Positions 1 through 12,806 of a stretch of 64,000 nt of DNA are shown here, piece after piece; position 1 is the first letter of the stretch; each line of letters opens with the position of its first letter. The stretch lies in NCBI GenBank assembly GCA_034190875.2, contig CM067357.1, forward strand, positions 1,352,693-1,416,692, in the 5' to 3' direction. A model generated the notes under the pieces. That model did no database searches and was not told the origin of the DNA. It worked only from the letters and a program-made list of their open reading frames with translations. The translations under genes and the position numbers were made by a program. The stretch comes from Urechis unicinctus (lineage: Eukaryota; Annelida; Polychaeta; Xenopneusta; Urechidae).

Positions 1-480
1 AAGACAACTTGATATCTGTTTTCCGAAAAGTATACCATGTTGAATCAATAGCGTATGGCGTTCACACTCGGACACCAATGTCAGAAATCCGACCACAACC
101 AAAGGTATCAGATATAGCATCGGCGCGTGATTCTGCATGTGACACACCAGTTGACAATCCGCTTAAACATAGCCAGCCCGCTTACGACTAGTCTGTTCAA
201 AGTGGAAACAAATGGACATTGTTAAACTTGATACATCCTAGAGCCTGTGTATTGAGTCGCGTTTAACTGCGTCTCACATTAGCCATCTGTCCCTGAAGCC
301 GTGTATTATTGTTTCTTCATAACATTGTAGGGTTCATTTGTATAACTGCAATACAAAGACTAAATGCGTGAAATTGGGCTCATAAACATCCACGCACTTG
401 ATATATTGTATTATGATCCAGAGTGAGACGTTTGTCTGGACATATGCGGCGCTTACAATGAGGAGCGGTGTGGTATAGAA

Positions 481-714
481 CAGTATTTTAGTTCACGGGT
501 AAAGTGGGCTGATGGATGGAGTTACCCGATGTGCCTGCATCGCTGCTTCAGAGAATGCTCTGATGACGAGTACTGTGACAATGAGACCAGCCATTGTCGA
601 CCTTGTGATTTGTTATGTGACGAGATGGCCACTAAGGAGTGTCGTGTGTTTTGCTATAGTGAGATTAATTTGATGATAGTTATATTATTCCCTATAAAAT
701 ATACAACTATGTGA
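481..714 (+). CDS. Cys-rich extracellular exon candidate (partial)
   Basis: The frame is open through this stretch, and from about 529 it encodes a dense cysteine pattern (CLHRC, CFREC, YCDNE, CRPCDLLC, ECRVFC). Close Cys spacing like this is typical of EGF-like or TNF-receptor-like modules of secreted or cell-surface proteins. The frame runs into AT-rich sequence after the last Cys, near 655, and no convincing donor was found, so the 3' limit is uncertain. It may be the first of three exons together with the plus-strand segments at 799-909 and about 1033-1217. No specific family was recognised and the function is unknown. Confidence 0.35.
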   Translation, partial: QYFSSRVKWADGWSYPMCLHRCFRECSDDEYCDNETSHCRPCDLLCDEMATKECRVFCYSEINLMIVILFPIKYTTM

Positions 715-798
715 TCGTCAATTGCCTACCTGAGGAAGTCAAACAGTGATGTGATTTCAGGTGTATTCCGATGATTCACAACGCATAGGGAAATTACT

Positions 799-909
799 AT
801 GACAGAGTTAGCAATGGCAGCCCCAGCCGAAACAGCATCTAATAACATGGGCGCGTCATCTACTACGACAACACACCACTTTATTGATACTAGTCATAGC
901 ACTACTTTG
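799..909 (+). CDS. Putative Ser/Thr-rich linker exon
   Basis: An open frame begins MTELAMAAPAETAS and ends in a Thr/His/Ser-rich stretch (SSTTTTHHF..). It stops exactly at a consensus splice donor, GTAAGTACC, at 910, in phase 0. Low-complexity Thr/Ser-rich segments often join an extracellular domain to a membrane segment. This would fit a small receptor-like gene with the Cys-rich exon upstream and a hydrophobic exon downstream. The upstream acceptor is not clear. This is a weak gene call resting on the donor and the composition. Confidence 0.3.
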
Positions 910-995
910 GTAAGTACCTTTAATGATAATGATACATTCTTTGGTATTTTGTAAAACTGGAGATGCAGAGGGGAATTCGTATTGGCTGACAAAAT

Positions 996-1217
996 GTGAT
1001 GAAGACAGCTAAATCCTCCTGCCGTGAACATGAGAGGTTTGATGAAGGAATGAAGACTGTCTTGGTTCTGTACAGCATCATGTGCCTCATGATCTGCTGC
1101 GGTGACATTCTCCTTATGAAGCAACCGGTGAAGAATGCAATTTCTGAAGAAACGAACCGAGCATCTTTGCCATTGATGAAGCCCATGAAACAATCACACG
1201 TAGAACAAGGAGCTTAA
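996..1217 (+). CDS. Putative hydrophobic (membrane) exon
   Basis: The 73-codon frame contains one hydrophobic segment of about 20 residues (VLVLYSIMCLMICCGDILL) followed by a polar tail ending HVEQGA and a stop. If an acceptor after CATGAG near 1032 is used, the frame joins the preceding 799-909 exon in phase 0. A single membrane span after a Cys-rich exon and a Thr-rich exon would make a type I receptor-like protein. The order is suggestive, but none of the junctions can be proven from sequence alone. Confidence 0.25.
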   Translation: MMKTAKSSCREHERFDEGMKTVLVLYSIMCLMICCGDILLMKQPVKNAISEETNRASLPLMKPMKQSHVEQGA

Positions 1218-1870
1218 GACAAGTCGCTCAGCAGACTTAACTAGTGCATGTCTACAGAATAAATAACTATGACGTCATCTTAAATATTGATCGCGTCGCA
1301 TTCATATACAAGTCGGCTTTAGGAATGTTATTATTGATACAGCTGGGTGGGGGAGGGGGTACAATAATTAGCGCATGTTCTGTTGCTGATAATTGTATCG
1401 CTGTCGATATGTTTATACTGCAGATATCTTGACACATCGATTGTTTATAGACCTTATCGGATATATGTTGCTTTACAGTGTGCAGCTCCTTGCTGAATAA
1501 ATATTTCAATGGAGGCAGTATTTGTACATAAACCTTATTGTTATTGATGTTATGACAACCGCGTATGTTGTATGTAATGACCACGACTAGTATGCTAAAT
1601 CAGATATACCTACAAAAAACTGTCTGCTCCGACAAAAGCCTGATATATTTATGATACACATTTATCTGACCGTCTGAGGTCGTACACCCATCATCCAGGA
1701 TTTAGCGACTTATTTCAATACATAGGGAAACGCGTCGGTCGATTAAGTAAACTGGACAATATGATGTGATGCAAGTTTTTTTATACTAATGAATGTACTT
1801 ACTTTATTTAGTGTTTAATTAACAGGGACCGCTAAATAACTTTATTGCGTGGTCGACGATCAATTAAACC

Positions 1871-2132
1871 GTACACTGTATACCTCATATGAGGCGTTTG
1901 TAGGTCGAAAATGACTAAAATTGTATCCCAACGTTGGTGTTTGTGAGTTTAGCATATCTAAAATCCGTACACTTCATATCCCATACGTGGCGTTTGTTGG
2001 TCGTAGATGGCTATAATCTGCACTTTTCATACCTCATATATAGCGTTTGTAGGTCGAACATTACTATAATCCATACTCTTCATAAACCGTATGTGCGATT
2101 TGGAGGTCGAATATGACTATTATGCGCACACT
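1871..2132. repeat. Degenerate 53-bp tandem repeat, about five units
   Basis: Units starting near 1871, 1924, 1967, 2020 and 2073 share the core GGCGTTTGTAGGTCG followed by ATGACTATAATC. The last three starts are spaced exactly 53 bp apart; the second unit is shorter and more diverged. No coding capacity. It looks like a small minisatellite. Confidence 0.75.
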
Positions 2133-4190
2133 TAATTTCTTACTTGTGATGTTAGTTTCCGAGAAGTTTGGCCCACACACGTATTGGCACTTATCGTCCT
2201 TTCAACTTTGATTATGTAGCCTATGTTTAGGATATCTGAAATCATCGGGAGAATAATTGATCACTTGAGAATATTAGATATCTGTAATCTACATGTACAT
2301 GTAAAACGTGTAACAAGTTTCGCTCCTTGCTAGCGATCTGAAGAAAAACGATAAAATATATGTTGCTAGCTGTCGGATCCAAAACCAATTATAGCCTCAT
2401 TTCAAAACTGAATTATGTAATGCTCTTCCCTTCGCTTGCCCCCTCACTCTGCAGTCATGTAGAATTTCCAAGTCTGTAATGACGAAATAGTTGGCTTGTA
2501 AAGATCTCCCATCCTTTGCCATCTCTACCCAGGTGGCATTTACTATTTCACAGATATGTTTGATGTATCATTAGGGTTTACCGTATTATGGCAAGCGGAA
2601 GATTACATCAATATATGACTTTTCATAATAGAGCTCAGTGTGCAGCATGTAACCATTCGAAGATGATCGTTTCGGTTTTCACTGTTAAACAAATTATAGC
2701 AGTAGCGGTAATACATCGATTATTGCACAATGAACTTTCATTGTCCTACAGAAAAACAAAGAGGAATACAACAATTGGTCACTACTGAGCTCCTTGTTCA
2801 CGGATCTAAAGTGATCGCTGCATGTAGTTTGATAAGTGACAACAATGATTCACTTCGCTGGTCATGGTAGTTTAAGTTAAAGTCATAACCGCAGCAAAAA
2901 ATAGTATATTTAGAATTCCAAACCTGTAGTGTCTTTATCAATCTCAAAATGTAACAGTTGCAGGGCAGTTCGCGATCCTTTTTTAGGAAGTGCAAGTTCA
3001 AGAATTTGCAGCAAAGTGTTTTAGTTGAAAGTCATAGTGGCCATTACATTTACTCTTATAAATTTTAATAGGAAAAGAATTATTTATAGCGATGCATTGT
3101 TTATGCTTATAGACCAGCTGGCGATATACGAATTATTAATGTCATCGGAATCTCCGACCAATAATATAGCGGCAGTCAGGTAATTCATCAGCTTCTATTT
3201 TTTAACATTCAGATATTTCGTGCATAACTCTTGCCCATTCAGTATCTGATTCAGCCTGCGTTTGTCGAGCGACGATCAGTTGTTGTCGACATGACGTACC
3301 CCTCCTTACAGCACCCACTTGTTACTTTGTACAGCATCTGTAACCAACTGCCTGACACAACTCTTTAAGCTGCTTGCCAAGAGGCGATGAGTTCTTGCAA
3401 ACATGGCGTTAAGTATATACATCATTGATAATCACCCATCAAGAACATGGTGTTGTTTTGTATAGTTTACGAGCGATATTTGAATCTATATAAAGCTTCC
3501 TCATGAACATCTGGCAAAATATGACATATTTGCTTTGTGACACCGATATCGAGTTTTGAGTAGTTATATTCTATTTAATAAAGACAATTTTGATAAATTA
3601 TTTTGAGATATAATGCGTACTGGTAGACCAAGTCACTTATCGACAGGCAATTTGTAAACATTCCCTTTTTAATAGCTGTTACATTAAATCCATGAGACAG
3701 TAATACATCTTTGTCTACTGGGGATCAATACCTCGTTTTCAAGAGTATTTCACAAGCATATAAAACGTTAATATTTTAATGTATGTTAAAGTAATGCGAT
3801 ATAAAGCAAAATGAAGTGTACAGACTTACAGATGGGAAATGCATGAAGTGTACGCACAGTGAATGAACCCTGTTGAAGCTGATAAGAGAATAACGGGTTA
3901 TGATCGAATGATTAATGATGGCTGTCGACAGAGCGTATATACCATGGATAATGCTTGAGCACAAAGGACATTCCTATAAGTGCCCTTTACTCAGGTAAAC
4001 CACAATTAATGTTTGATCTGATATGGCAGTGTGTCCTTCTATGGATGAGTACTTTGAAGTGACGGAGCAACCGCCCTGATATATTTGTTATATATGAGGA
4101 CAATAATCCTTATACTGAATCTGCTTCGATTCAACAGCATAACTAAATGTTTTAGAAGATATCGTAGTATGATTTGGCAGAGTACTTGTT
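2133..4190. other. Non-coding, nothing recognised
   Basis: AT-rich sequence with only short chance frames, no recognisable domain and no repeat boundary seen. Confidence 0.5.
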
Positions 4191-4206
4191 CCATGCTAGC
4201 AGAGTG

Positions 4207-4800
4207 TTAACATTCAGAGTCGTAACCCATGGTTCTATGATGAGTGGAGGTCGAAACGACCATCTGGATTGTCGTTACTTGACTGGTAGGCGTGTGTTTT
4301 CTAAAATGACCAACTAGAGAGAAAGTTTTCCCACAAATGTCACCAATATGCGTTCTCACATGTTCGTTTGACATAACTTCTCCAACTGAAAGACTTCTCA
4401 CAAATATCACAGTTGTGAGGTTTTTCTCCAGTATGCATTTTCATATGTCGTCCAAGATGGCTTCCGTGAATGTAATAATTTCCACAGACGACAAATGTGT
4501 ACGGTTTTTTACCCGTATGCGTTCTCTTGTGTTTTAGCACGTTCCTTTTACTGAACGACTTTCCACAGCTTTCACATTTAAGTGGTTTACCAGAAGTGTG
4601 CGTCCTCGTGTTAAAATGGCCACTACAAATGAGTGTACAGTTCGGTTATGCATTTTTACGTTCATGTGGTTTTTTTTCACAATGTGTGTTTTCGTATGGT
4701 GCTTTGGACTGCTTCTACGATTGAAACTCTTCCCACAAATGCCAAAACGGAATTCGATATCTTATGGGTTGTTATATATTGCTTCCAAATGTAAGGGTTT
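4207..4800 (-). pseudogene. Decayed C2H2 zinc-finger array
   Basis: Minus-strand frames contain clear C2H2 pieces: KHKRTHTGKKPY, HGSHLGRHMKMHTGEKPH, CDICEKSFSW and GDICGKTFSLVGHFRKH. TGEKP-type linkers are visible, but the array is split over at least two frames by indels. Several fingers have lost a cysteine or a zinc-binding histidine; VVCGNYYIHG, for example, keeps only part of the CxxC pair. C2H2 arrays normally bind DNA and regulate transcription in the nucleus. This one is broken and is probably an old relative of the intact arrays at 14.1 and 60.4 kb, although its finger sequences are clearly more diverged from them. No N-terminal exon was identified. Confidence 0.75.
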
Positions 4801-6395
4801 TTCCAAATATAACACATTTGATCTCTCATATATGCGTCGTTTCGGAAACCATCGTTCGATTCCCAGCATCACAATATATATTATCATCCACATCACATCC
4901 GATTTAAGGTGTCCTTATTCATTTCACATTCTAGTTTGGTAGCATAATTCACCACATGTTTCTCACGCGCTCTAGACTTGCTGCTGAGAGTGCCATCGCT
5001 ACCTGAATGTATACTGTTAAATTGCCATTGGTATACTGCCTTTTACGATCATTAAGGTTCCTTACATAATCCTTTACACTTCAAACCCAATGATATCATA
5101 TCATGTTTATCCTCGACTGGTAAAGTTGCACATATTCAAAGACTTAAATTGCAACATCCACCTAAATGAGTCGGTTTGTAGCTTGACGGATTCAATCTCT
5201 CCATCCATGAGTTGCCAACAAATATCGCTGCATGACAGTCCTTCACATCCACTGCATATCACAGCTAAATCCAACATTCATGAAATGGCACAATGTAGGA
5301 GTACTGCCTCGTTTGTTACTATTTGTGAGTTAACATATAGTAAACCCAACATGCTTTCATAGGTTATTAAATAGCAGCTATAGTGGTTCTACATGTTGTG
5401 AACCCATCAGGCTAACCGGAGACGTGCGTTCGGGTACAATTTTAATTTCTTTCTCTTGCAATAAATATTCTTCGTCTACCAAATGCCGCCGATCAATTGG
5501 ACAACATGTAATTGAATTGAGATATTTTCATCGCGTCATGTGCGCTATCTATTAACTGCTTTTAGTGACTGAGGCCAGAAACATTATCCTTGATTGTCAG
5601 CACAACTCGCAGACCATTTTATTGGCTATTAAGATGGCGAATATATATAAAACTTATTTACATCTGTTAACCAATGATAAAAATGATAATGGTTCTTGCT
5701 ACAGTCACGCAAATGTCCAGTTTCAACTTGCTGGATTGATACACACTCTTAAAGTGAATTCAGCCCTGGGATGCGCTTTTTAGTTTTCCCGGGTTTTTAT
5801 GGACAAGAAACATATTTGTAGAATTAGCGTTCTCCGTCTGACGTCACCCTATACATAACACTAGCCTAATGTTCAACGAGGGTATTTGGCAACATATCAC
5901 GTACGACAGTTGCCGCCCATCCCTAAGTGACTAGACAACACATATCAGGAGTCAGCAGTTGTTCCTACTCATTAACTAACACCTCCTCTGGTCGGTCTGT
6001 CCATGCATATCCGAACGTAATCAACCACTGATTGGTCAATTTTTACAGCGTCGTGCTTCATAGCAATCAAACGGTCAGTATTTACTCTTCCTGCAGACAC
6101 CCCGACACCCTTTTCTACCTTTTCTTTGAATGCCTCTCGCAACACTTTTTGACATTTTGCTCGTTCTTGATCTCTGCGAGGCCATCAAAATTAGTATTCC
6201 TCGGTATTTCATATGTACATACTGCTTATATTAGCATTTGATTCTGTACCATGTTGTATCAAATTAGGTAATGCTCAATGAGTATTGCATTATGTTTAAT
6301 TTTTATCGTTGCACATATCCATTTCGGACACGAAAGTATTCTTATTCAGACTTTCAACCGTTAAGCATATGCCATTATGCCTATCATGAAATCAA
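4801..6395. other. Non-coding, nothing recognised
   Basis: Only short frames without recognisable motifs. No boundaries of mobile elements were seen. Confidence 0.45.
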
Positions 6396-6399
6396 TGTG

Positions 6400-7050
6400 A
6401 TTTGTACCAGACCGGCTATCATGTGTTAGTTTAGGAAGTGATCTCGGATCCTGTCAGTCAATTTCGCCTGAACGAAGAGTTCAATGGTAAGCTGATTATG
6501 GAAATATATCAATATTTAGATATGCGCACATTTGAGGGGAAACATAAACTTGTAATACTTACACATCCTGCATGGAATTACACGCAATGAGACCGACACA
6601 ATTATACCAGAATTCACACATGAGAATGGCTTTTGCGACCGTGTCAAACAGCAGTTCATAATTAATGAATTTCTTCAGGAAGTACTGTATCGTATTAGTA
6701 AACCAACATCCCCTAGTTGTCATGAATCCCCCACCCCATACCAAAAGTACTACTGTTATTAAGGCAGATGTAAGGAAGCTGGTAAATTATCTCGGGTGAC
6801 TGATACTATTCATTGAGATTGAAAACAGTTAACATCGACCTAATTGTCTTATGGGCATTTAATTGTCAAAGGCTTGGCGACATGCCTACTCTGTCAGCAT
6901 TCAATATGTACTGCAGTGGTTGTAGCCGAAATGTGATTGGTTCCGGACTGGCTAACTTGTGTCAGTTGAGCATGTGATCTAGGGTCCTGACAGTCAATTT
7001 CTCCCGAAAGAGGCTTTAAATGGTAACCTGATTATAGAAGTGGCTACCTA
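6400..7050. repeat. Locally duplicated segment (copies 1 and 2 of 3)
   Basis: The stretch near 6405-6505 (GACCGGCTATC.., CCTGTCAGTCAATTTC.., GGTAAGCTGATTATGG) recurs near 6945-7045 with many substitutions. A longer version, about 6770-7050, recurs at about 8160-8440. The three copies are in the same orientation. They may be intronic remnants of a duplicated gene, because the lectin-like exon follows the third copy. Confidence 0.6.
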
Positions 7051-8159
7051 TCAGTTGTCTGATATACCAAGCGCGCATTATATTCAGCATGCTGACAAAA
7101 TATGTATGAGTCAATGCGCATGGAACTCTCATGCACAATCTGTTTAGATGGTTTGGTAACTAACTTATGGTCGATATCCTGTTTTGGTTGGATTTGCTTA
7201 AATCAATCAACAATTACGGTATTCCACTTGATTCTTTGCGAACCATATATCTGCTTATAATCAATACAGATATCATAATATTTGTGGAGTTTTAAGGAAG
7301 CATAACATTTTCATTGATAGACTACCTGTATGAAACATCAGAGTTCACAAGCAATGAGCTAAACATACAATCAATTGTCCCATTAACGGCGATTATCGAC
7401 CAGTCAGTCTGGTGTGTTCTCCAACAGGTCATGAATATTATGTAACAGCCACCAGAGTTGTGAGAACTATGGCAAAACTATAAAGAGATCTATACCTCAT
7501 TATTATTCCAAAGAGATTATCGATCAGTCAGTCTATGGGGTTAGCAATCGGGCAAAACCTAGTATGTAACAGCCACCTAAGACAAAGTACGGTGGTTAAA
7601 TGTCAAAGCATATAATTTGAGCGATGCTATCTTTGGATGACTGCCCCTGGTATATTGATTCGACTGCAATCTCTGTACGTTCCATGGGTGTGGGAGATAA
7701 TCTGACATTTTTGAAATCATTTGAACCTTATTGGTTGGATTTTGCTTTCGTTAACAGCTGAATTGAATTTATTTTCCAATTGTATGGCTTATAATAAATG
7801 TTACTTAAATATCAAGCCGATTGACGTCATTCGGCCCTCCTGTCAACGGAGGCCTGTCAAAGTTTGTTTGCCGCTTGTTTGTGAGCTTTAAAGCCTTACA
7901 GGAACACTGTTTTGGTATTGTGTGTCTCATCAGGTGTCTTAAGGCTCAGCTTTATACTGTAAGTCAGCTGTTTGGTTATATGTGTAGGTTTTTCTAGGGA
8001 AATATGATTCTCCAGTGTCCAGTGCATGACTATGAATATATGTTTTGTCATCATTATTTTCTCTGTTTATTTCATGCTAGTGACGTCTTAGCAAGACATT
8101 AGTGCATTTGGCAAGGTCAAGGTTAGGGTTCAGAGGAACCATAGAAATCGCTAATAACC
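7051..8159. other. Non-coding, nothing firmly recognised
   Basis: Contains two short related motifs around ATTATCGACCAGTCAGTCT (about 7392 and 7517). No gene was identified. Confidence 0.45.
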
Positions 8160-8440
8160 ACATTGATTACATAAAGCAGCTGGTAAGTTTCTCCTGTGAC
8201 TGATCCTAATTATTAGGATGGCAAACATTTAACCTCGTCTTAATGTCTTATGTGTGCTTATTTGTCATCCAAAATTGCATGTAATAGGTTTGACGACATG
8301 TCTAAATTTTCGCCATTCAATGTGTGCTGGGGAGCAGAAATGTAATTGGTTCCTGATGTTAGACCACTTTAGGATGTGTTCTCGGGTCTTACCTGTCAAT
8401 TTAAACAGGGAGGCTTTCTGTGCAATATCGTTACCATTTG
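8160..8440. repeat. Locally duplicated segment (copy 3 of 3)
   Basis: Matches about 6770-7050 over roughly 270 bp. Shared landmarks include AGCTGGTAA, ATTGTCTTATG/TAATGTCTTATG, GACGACATG/GCGACATG, and CTGTCAATTT. Confidence 0.6.
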
Positions 8441-8484
8441 CAACAAATGATGTAGGCGGATATTCTGCGTGATATGCTTGGTAG

Positions 8485-8685
8485 ACACATCGAATCTTCG
8501 TGTCAGGAACCGACAAACAGCATCATGGAAGCTGGTTATGGGCCAACCCCGTAATCTCCAGACTGGATGCTGGCCTCATTGATTGGTTCCCTGGACAGCC
8601 TGACAACGCTGGAGGTGCTGTTTGTGCCACAAGCAGCAAATTCAACTGGTCTCACGATATCAATATGACGCTCAAGGCTTTGTAA
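8485..8685 (+). CDS. C-type lectin-like domain, C-terminal half (partial, probably decayed)
   Basis: The frame encodes GTDKQHHGSWLWAN, then DWFPGQPDNAGGAVCA and KFNWSHD. This is the characteristic second half of a C-type lectin-like domain: the W-x-W strand, the GQPDN loop and the FNW element before the last disulphide cysteine. Such domains bind carbohydrate or protein ligands outside the cell. A candidate acceptor (GGTAG) lies just upstream at 8484. The final conserved cysteine region reads DINMTLKAL and then a stop, so the terminal Cys and the usual F-I-C ending are missing. The exon is therefore probably a pseudogene or the relic of a duplicated lectin gene. No N-terminal half was found upstream. 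Confidence 0.6.
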   Translation, partial: THRIFVSGTDKQHHGSWLWANPVISRLDAGLIDWFPGQPDNAGGAVCATSSKFNWSHDINMTLKAL

Positions 8686-11600
8686 CCCGATGCTACATTT
8701 ACCCTGTAACAAATGTGTCTTCAGCAGCAGATATCAAATAGATAATACGAACATGTATTGGTTGTATAATTGTCAATACATAATAAAATTGTGTTTATTG
8801 TTGATAGTATAATTTATGTACCATAGTTGTCTCATCTGTTTCATCATACTCTATGCTTAATTGGTCATTTTCAAGTCTGATATATTACATAACGTGCAGC
8901 CTTTCCGTGAATAAAAATGTCGGTCTTAGCATGAATATATCTTACAAACTTTATCCCGCACAGACAATCTGCTGCTGCATCAAAGATGATTGGTCATGTA
9001 ATATGTCATAGCATGGATGCTTAATGCAGTTGGTGCTGCAGGAGAAAAAATCATCATATATCTCGTAGTTTATAACTTGAAACTCTAATTTAGTTCCAAG
9101 GGCATGTGATTACTCTCGAATTGCACCGTTATTCAAGGACGACATTTCCTTTGTCTGAAGCATTGTTTTGAAAGCGTCGAAAATCTGGCGATATGGATTC
9201 ACGGCATGTTGACGACAATGGGGAGCCCGTCAAACATTTTCTAGCCGTATTTGTTTATTCCTCTCCTTCTATCAGGACATAAACTTTTATGGCTGCCTGA
9301 GGTTGACTGTTTTGTTAGACAACGAATATTGATGGCTGTCGCAGCTATGGAAGGTTTGCTTAGCGCGACCTGTTCCAAATCGAGATCGCCTTTAAGCTTT
9401 ACAAATATTAACTCATCTGAAGGTGCAAGTGGTATTATGTAGCTTATACATTGTATATAAACAGTATCTAACTGATATATGAGTGTTATTATATGATTTT
9501 TGTGTCGCCTAGTCCCATAAGAGAATAAATGTGTTGTTCGTTCCCTGATATTTATTGGTAGTTTTACTCGGAAGGTGACCTAGAACCAAAGCCCCTCGTC
9601 ATGCAACACAAAATTAATCAAATCATGAATTACCAAGTTTGTACATCAGTCAATAATGAGCATTTGTATTCAGTATTCGACAATAAAAGGGGAAAAGGTA
9701 GTAAGTAGATCGGCAAACTATTGTGAGGATACCTTATATGATTATATTAGGAAATCGAATTATTCATAAAAGTGGCCATGTATATGGTCGGTTATCGACT
9801 TTATTTCCCAATTCACACATTTGCATGGTGGGTGAATAACTGTGCCATGGTATACCTTACGGCCCTACATAAGTATTGAAAAGCTAAAAAATAGAACAAT
9901 CCTGATCAATACTTTGGAATAGGCTTTATCTAGACTGTGCATTACTAAATTTCATTCATTGGTGTATACAAATATGTCATTGGATGCATGCACAAATATA
10001 AAATTTCATCAAGAGGTTCCCCAGAGTCGAATATTTCAGAACATAACATCCTCCAGGAATTCCCCGAGATTGCTAAAGCAAGATCGGTAATGCCGAAAAC
10101 CATTTTGAAATATATTAAGTTACGTTTTCTGTCGGCGTTCCTCTTATATGTATTTCCAGTATGTTGCTTACCGCAGATATCAAGCTGACTGGCTTGTCAT
10201 TTGCTACCTGTTTTGTTTCGTAATATAGGCGTCACGTTGTCACACTTCCAATTAAACCTGGTAATTTTACATTGCATAATTGGTGGGAAATGAAAATGTT
10301 TTCGAATAAAGTTTATCAATGAAGTTTTAACATGCACAACAACAAAGGAAATCATCCGAACGACCTTGATAATTCAATTATTCCTGATTTTGTTTGTAAT
10401 GGATCGACTTGAATGGACGCCGATTCATACCCCGACAAATCTGTCCTGTGTGTGGAAATACAAAAATACACTCAGTGATTGTGATACTCCCCGTGGGGAG
10501 CTGTGGGAGAAACAGCGACAAGCACAGGGTCCGAATTCAGCTTTCCAAGGGATAAACGCTGGTGGATAAGTACATTTGAATGACAATTAACCACTAGTAT
10601 AGTTTCTACAAGTCTGATAAAGGCTCCATGAATATGAAGAGACATGGTATGATGCTCACAGTAGAGAAGCCAAATAAATGTGGCATTTGCAAGTATCATT
10701 TTATCTACACGGAGAAGGAAAACGGGGAAGGGTATGGGGTGGAAAAGGGGAGGAAGGATTGATGTTGGAGGAAGTTAAGTAGATGGAGAGAGGTTTGGGC
10801 AGGCAATAGTGTGAAAAAGAATGGCGATAATGTAAAAGATCGGAAAAGGCTTGAAGCTAGACAGAGATTAGGTACGAAGGAAGGAATGGGATGTAGGGAT
10901 GATATAAAAACAAATGTGATAACATTTAATGTCTTTCGCCCATTGGTCAGTGCTATTCGAGTCTGTTTAGTTGCTGATATGAATGACATAGATGAAGCTA
11001 TGGTTCTTTTGTTTAGGTGCCTCAGCTTATATTTTGAAACTTTGTTAGTATGTTACAGCTTAGAAGTAATGTTATGTAGCAACACTACTCAGCTTGACTA
11101 TTGACATTGTGTCCCAGATAATGTCATTGAAATACCGCCCATAAAAGTGAATCTCACTGCATCAGAGTAAAATACGAATCTTCCTGAAATTCAAGCTGAA
11201 AGGAGAATGAAATCCGGTTAGCTGCTAGGTTATGCAATATGCAATATAAATGAGTGAATGACTCAACAATGTCAATGTTTCCATGTTGCATGATACAGGT
11301 TAAAAACTAATTGCTTAAGGTAACAGTATCAAGATACAAGTGGTCTATCACATGCGATGAAAGTCGAGGTGGCATTCATTGTCGTCGAATAAGTTGCACA
11401 GTAAGTTAAAGTTAAAAGCGTGTAATTACCAGTTAATTCATAGAAATTGGGCTGATAATTCACAAGACCGGCTTCATGTCAACTGAAGTTTTATCTCTGC
11501 GTCATTTGACGAGGCCATACCGTTACCATACCAGTTTGTGTAACCGTATGGACGTTTCACGTTCCGCACAGCCCGGGAACTGGGCTATATGACCATGCTG

Positions 11601-12550
11601 TCTGGCAAGCATTTACCACTGGTGGTGGAGCAAAGAGGTTGCTAAGAACCTGTGCTCCATTGCTAGTTCATCCTACGTGTTCCAAACACACATCATTACA
11701 ATGCATACCAAAATGTTATTCATAATTCGATTCTATGTTCACATATCTTTGCATATTGAAACCAACGTAAACCATGTGAAATCTTATATTTGTACATTAA
11801 TGACTCCTGAATGAAGGATGATTGAACTTTAGCTTGATATATTCCATTAAGATACTGCAATTTTCACTGGTTTAACGCAATGCATATTACGGTTAGGTTT
11901 GCATCCGCCCTCGTGACAGCTGTAGGTAAAGCTGACTACAACAAGGTAGAAAATTAGAAAACCAGTGGAGGGTTGGATAGGGAAATTACGATAGAGCGTG
12001 CAAGATATCGTCAGATTAGTAAGAGGGATTGTTAATCGCCCCTCTGACTCGATGAGCAATTAAAACGTCATGTGCCCGCCATGCATGGCGGTCAGCCATT
12101 AGCCACATCGATCAAATGAAAAACAAAACGTGCGGAAAGATCATAGACATTATGATATTTTGCAACCACTATGACTCCCAACCATACCAGAAAAACACGT
12201 AAAAACCAGAAGCACGCATAGGCAAGCAAGATGATTATCAACAAACTTGAATACCATAAATGACATACAGCTCGCTCGTATTTGTTACCGTGCTTACAAG
12301 TTCGCCCAGTCATGATGAGTATATGCCATGTACTATCATAGCATCGTCAATTCTCGGCAACCGGGATCACGTCGGATTTGTTTTCTTTAATCGGAAAGGA
12401 TTCTCCATCAAGCGACTTGAATCAACGTCATTGATATTGTTAATGAACTTGATTTTAGTTGAGAAAGTTTGCAAATGCCCGCTCGACGGTAAGGGTAACG
12501 TGTGCATAGCCTTGTACACAGCACAATCTAAAATTTACTGGTCTGCAAGG
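8686..12550. other. Non-coding, nothing recognised
   Basis: No conserved domain was recognised in any frame. The C/T-rich strand around 10700-10870 gives a long but low-complexity minus frame that is not protein-like. A minus-strand hydrophobic frame at 12092-12313 could be a membrane exon but has no support beyond hydrophobicity. Confidence 0.45.
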
Positions 12551-12554
12551 ATGA

Positions 12555-12806
12555 CGTAACAGCAACCAGTTGTGTGTAGGACAGATGTTACACAATTTGT
12601 CATCTTTACTCCAGCCATATTCACATTGCATGTATCCAGTGCAAGTGACAGGTAAACATGATAATGCAGGGGAACATTGGCAGGTGCCTCAACCGTTATC
12701 GTCCTTCTTAAAGCAATGCTGTGTGTCGTACATGGAATTCAGGGCCGGTACACAAGCTCTACACCCACACCCATCATCACCTTTCTCAGATATGTATTAA
12801 TGGTAC
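12555..12806 (-). pseudogene. Antistasin-like Cys-rich exon, interrupted by a stop
   Basis: The minus-strand frame reads GDDGCGCRACVP, then HCFKKDDNG, a stop, GTCQCSPALSC, and then TCTGYMQCEYGWSKDDK followed by LCNICPT. The pattern C-x3-C-x-[YF]-G-[FW]-x2-D-x3-C-x2-C is that of antistasin-type domains, small disulphide-rich modules of secreted protease inhibitors and matrix proteins in invertebrates. A TGA codon falls exactly where a conserved cysteine (TGC or TGT) is expected, which suggests a single-base nonsense change. Downstream on the same strand a hydrophobic frame (12313-12092) might be a membrane exon. No signal peptide or start was found. Probably a decayed gene, or an exon with one assembly or sequencing error. 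Confidence 0.5.

Noticed and set aside
10705..10989. 94-codon minus frame rich in Ser, Phe and Leu
   Set aside because: It comes from a purine/pyrimidine-biased stretch and shows no protein-like pattern.
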